From: Candidatus Zixiibacteriota bacterium
GTDB taxonomy: Bacteria; Zixibacteria; MSB-5A5; DG-27
DNA: 64,000 nucleotides
Direction of reading: 5' to 3'
Assembly (NCBI GenBank): GCA_030605835.1
Contig: JAUWHO010000048.1
Span: 43,984 to 107,983, forward strand
Below the pieces are notes generated by a model, which did not search any database, was not told the origin of the DNA, and saw only the letters and a list, made by a program, of their open reading frames with translations. Shown here in pieces: positions 62,326-64,000 of this stretch (the first letter of the stretch is position 1; every line of letters starts with the position of its first letter). The position numbers were made by a program, and so were the translations under genes.

Positions 62326-63699
62326 GTGAAAATAATTCCCGAACCTTACAAGATAAAAGCTGTCGAGCCGATCAGGCTTCTCTCTCGAAGGGAAAGAGAA
62401 AAAAAGATCCGCCAGGCGAAGTTCAACCTCTTCAAGTTAAGGTCTGAGGATGTCTACATCGACCTTCTGACCGACTCTGGCACTTCGGCTCTGTCAGATA
62501 ATCAATGGGCGGGCCTGCTTCAGGGGGACGAAGCCTATGCCGGCTCCAGGAATTACTACCACTTCGTCGACACCATAAAGGAGATAACCGGATTTGAGCA
62601 CATCATCCCGGTTCACCAGGGGAGAGCCGCCGAGAATCTCCTGTTCACCACTCTCTTGAAGAAAGGGGATATCGTCCCCTCGAACACTCATTTCGACACT
62701 ACCCGCGCCAACATCGAACGTCAGGGAGCAACGGCATTAGATTTGCTCATCGAGGAGGGAAAAAGCTTCGACAGCGACTATCCCTTCAAAGGGAACATGG
62801 ACTTAGAGGAGCTCAGGAGGCTCGTCAAGAAATACGGCAAGAAGAGAATCCCTGCCGGGACGATGACGGTAACCAACAACAGTGGAGGGGGACAACCCGC
62901 CTCCATGGAGAACATAAAATCGGCGAGCAGAATCCTTCATCGTCACGGCATAAAGCTCCTCTTTGATGCTTGTCGTTATGCGGAGAACGCCCATTTCATC
63001 AAGAAACGGGAACCGGGTTACGCTCGCCGTTCGGTCAAATCGATTGCCCGGGAGATGTTCTCCTACGCCGATGGTTGCACCATGTCGGCGAAAAAGGACG
63101 GGCTCTCCAACATCGGCGGGTTTATAGCACTAAACGATGGCAAGTTGGCGACGGATGTCTCTAACCTCCTGATATTGCTGGAGGGCTTCCCCACATACGG
63201 AGGTCTTGCGGGCAGAGATTTAGAGGCCATAGCTCGCGGTCTTCGCGAGGGGCTGGAGGAGGATTACCTCGATTTCCGGGTGAATCAGGTAGCATACCTG
63301 GGGAGACTTTTGGAGGAGGTGGGTCTTTCCCCCATGAATCCGACCGGGGGACACGCCGTCTATGTGGAGGCGGGCGGTTACCTGCCTCATATTCCCCGAA
63401 AACAGTTCCCGGCGCAGGCCCTGACCGTGGCTTTGTATCGGGAGGGTGGAATTCGTAGCTGCGAGTTCGGGGGTGCGACGTTCACGCAGACTGACAAAAA
63501 GAGCGGAAGGATCAGGTCAGTGCCGATGGATTTGGTCCGCTTTGCAATTCCCCGGAGGGTTTACACTCACTCCCATCTCGATTACGTCGCCGAGGTTTTC
63601 ACAGAGGTAGGAAAGAAAAAGGATGAAGTCCGGGGGTTGCGCATCGTTTATGAGCCCACGAGGCTGCGACTTTTCACGGTAGAATTTGAGGAGATCTAA
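62326..63699 (+). CDS. Tryptophanase/tyrosine phenol-lyase family enzyme, tryptophanase-like
   Basis: 457 aa PLP enzyme. LLTDSGTSALSDNQWAGLLQGDEAYAG, PVHQGRAAENLL, TVTNNSGGGQPASM and the PLP-lysine site TMSAKKDGLSNIGGF (K256/K257). Asp124 is where tryptophanase has Asp and tyrosine phenol-lyase Thr, and Phe381 stands where tyrosine phenol-lyase has its specificity Arg381, so tryptophan (to indole, pyruvate, ammonia) is the better guess. GTG start follows GGAGAG. trpB2 starts 17 bases later. Confidence 0.82.
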   Translation: MKIIPEPYKIKAVEPIRLLSRREREKKIRQAKFNLFKLRSEDVYIDLLTDSGTSALSDNQWAGLLQGDEAYAGSRNYYHFVDTIKEITGFEHIIPVHQGRAAENLLFTTLLKKGDIVPSNTHFDTTRANIERQGATALDLLIEEGKSFDSDYPFKGNMDLEELRRLVKKYGKKRIPAGTMTVTNNSGGGQPASMENIKSASRILHRHGIKLLFDACRYAENAHFIKKREPGYARRSVKSIAREMFSYADGCTMSAKKDGLSNIGGFIALNDGKLATDVSNLLILLEGFPTYGGLAGRDLEAIARGLREGLEEDYLDFRVNQVAYLGRLLEEVGLSPMNPTGGHAVYVEAGGYLPHIPRKQFPAQALTVALYREGGIRSCEFGGATFTQTDKKSGRIRSVPMDLVRFAIPRRVYTHSHLDYVAEVFTEVGKKKDEVRGLRIVYEPTRLRLFTVEFEEI

Positions 63700-63716
63700 A
63701 TATCATAGGAGTCAAT

Positions 63717-64000
63717 ATGCCCAAAGAGAAAAGACAGGTGACCCTGCCGCCGGAGGAGATGCCTAGAAAATGGTATAATATCCTTCCCGACCTTCCAGAA
63801 CAGTTGCCACCACCTCAGGATCCCGAGACGGGAGAATCCCGCATCAAAGCTCTGCCGGAGATCTTGCTGGGGGAGTGTCTGAAGCAGGAGTTTTCGACCG
63901 AGAGGTGGATTGATATTCCTGAGGAGTTGATTCAACTCTACATGCAAGCCGGCAGACCGAGACCGATGTTTCGAGCTTTGAGTCTGGAGAAAAGACTTGG
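63717..64000 (+). CDS. trpB2: TrpB2-type tryptophan synthase beta-like protein, 5' part (cut by window end)
   Basis: The first 94 codons of a PLP-dependent TrpB2. [20 protein letters not shown], then [39 protein letters not shown] is the TrpB2 N-terminus (not TrpB1). The catalytic Lys lies beyond the window. ATG follows AGGAG. TrpB2 makes tryptophan from indole plus serine or phosphoserine without TrpA; here it follows the indole-producing enzyme in one operon. Confidence 0.85.
   Translation, partial: [94 protein letters not shown]

Overview
The window looks like one contig from an uncultivated, Gram-negative-type bacterium of the FCB/Zixibacteria-like kind. This is an inference from gene content: three secreted proteins with a C-terminal YPNPFN-type (type IX secretion/FlgD-like) module, outer-membrane barrel proteins, bacillithiol genes (bshC, bshA), a predicted non-discriminating AspRS, two 2-oxoacid:ferredoxin oxidoreductase operons, Hdr proteins, and many short intergenic palindromes. 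Base composition is moderately GC-rich by eye. No rRNA, tRNA or CRISPR was found.

Layout. 0-5 kb: end of bshC, bshA, a small barrel protein, an 81-aa orphan, a TauE/SafE permease and a DUF2490-like outer-membrane protein. 5-17 kb: secreted M14 carboxypeptidase, hisS, aspS, then phoH-pgpH-ybeY-ybeX, an MNT/HEPN toxin-antitoxin pair and a GAF/HD-GYP protein. 17-29 kb, mostly minus strand: small secreted protein/sigma factor/TPR operon; panB-dNK-folK-folB; methyltransferase; MFS transporter; a ThaI-like restriction-modification pair; a PLP-fold protein without its catalytic lysine; class II aldolase; acpS. 29-36.6 kb: two paralogous secreted Cys-rich proteins, a TPR protein and a lipoprotein, separated by composite palindromic repeats.

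36.6-54.3 kb is the metabolic core. A minus-strand operon runs korD-korA-korB-(inserted four-helix-bundle gene)-korC-nucleotidyltransferase-GlnE/GlnD-like protein. Divergently, a plus-strand operon runs korD-korA-korB-korC-hdrA-mvhD-hdrCB-hdrA/mvhD-zinc ribbon and ends in a clear terminator. Both hdrA genes contain an in-frame TGA at the conserved Cys site. Twenty bases after each TGA is a 7-bp hairpin with a GGTC loop. The two stems differ by compensatory changes, one of them a synonymous Arg codon change. I read both as selenocysteine codons, so each is one gene and not two fragments.

54.6-64 kb: a GAF/GGDEF sensor, sucC, a PrcB-like protein, an AT-rich inserted gene flanked by a diverged copy of the prcB 3' end, sucD, asparaginase II, an HD protein, a tryptophanase-like enzyme and the start of trpB2. 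Kor plus SucCD can interconvert 2-oxoglutarate, succinyl-CoA and succinate with ferredoxin as carrier, and the selenocysteine Hdr proteins are the likely partner that redistributes ferredoxin electrons by flavin-based bifurcation or confurcation. No hydrogenase or formate dehydrogenase is present here, so the other Hdr partner is unknown.
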